DNA of 38,726 nucleotides from an uncultured delta proteobacterium. GTDB lineage: Bacteria > Myxococcota_A > Polyangia > Polyangiales > JADJMO01. Below, piece after piece: positions 38,683 through 38,726 of this stretch. The notes beneath the pieces were generated by a model, which ran no database searches, was not told the DNA's origin, and was given only the letters and a program-made list of their open reading frames with translations. The position numbers and the translations under genes are program-made. Position 1 is the stretch's first letter; each line of letters starts with the position of its first letter. Location of the stretch: contig CAIXWQ010000967.1 in assembly GCA_903923175.1 (NCBI GenBank), forward strand, positions 1-38,726. The letters run 5' to 3'.

Positions 38683-38726
38683 ATGAGCAACGCATCGAAG
38701 CCCGAAGAGAGCGTGATCGAGTTGGC
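38683..38726 (+). CDS. Possible start of a further gene, cut by window end
   Basis: ATG 38683 opens MSNASKPEESVIEL and stays open to the last base. GTTGGA precedes it as a weak ribosome-binding site. Fourteen codons are too few to identify a family. Confidence 0.3.
   Translation, partial: MSNASKPEESVIEL

Overview
The window reads as a chromosomal segment of a Polyangium/Sorangium-like myxobacterium (Myxococcota). The evidence is very high GC with strong third-position G/C, a Pkn-type Ser/Thr kinase, many PEGA/TPR and Ala/Pro-rich envelope proteins, MopE-type metal-binding lipoproteins, a sigma-54-like pilin promoter, and type IV pilus motor genes resembling Myxococcus PilB/PilT. I cannot name the genus. 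I see no integrase, transposase, tRNA, rRNA or CRISPR array; the region looks like core and lineage-specific chromosome.

Layout. 1-3113: end of an amidohydrolase, then a BamA/TamA-like outer-membrane protein. 3.1-4.1 kb: a type IV pilin-like gene behind a candidate -24/-12 promoter. 4.1-4.7 kb: non-coding or decayed DNA holding a possible GlpD remnant. 4.7-7.2 kb: a DegP/HtrA-like protease, an Hsp20 chaperone, a three-way-junction RNA/DNA fold and a small conserved-looking protein. 7.3-14.2 kb: a leftward block of kinase, PEGA/TPR outer-membrane protein, OmpA-like protein with thrombospondin-3 repeats, and a TPR protein. 14.7-19.5 kb: ATP synthase genes b', b, delta, alpha, gamma, lacking a, c, beta and epsilon. 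19.7-24.9 kb: pilB, an EAL c-di-GMP phosphodiesterase, a convergent lipoprotein gene, and pilT. 25.8-35.2 kb: a five-gene MoxR / DUF58 / von Willebrand A cluster headed by a DUF4175-like coiled-coil membrane protein. 35.4-38.7 kb: a TPR/PEGA membrane protein, two metal-binding-type lipoproteins and the start of another frame.

How the parts may work together. PilB carries an N-terminal MshEN-like domain, a known c-di-GMP-binding fold, and the next gene encodes a complete-looking c-di-GMP phosphodiesterase, suggesting local control of pilus extension; PilT powers retraction. The MoxR cluster looks like an AAA+ chaperone with membrane-anchored VWA partners, one of which joins two VWA domains and a glutamine-amidotransferase-like fold in a single chain. 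Several genes lack a ribosome-binding site but have a TAnnnT hexamer 6-8 nt before the start codon, which suggests leaderless transcripts. Alpha and gamma of the ATP synthase both carry insertions, and b has a signal-peptide-like, His-rich N-terminus. All functions are inferred from sequence alone.
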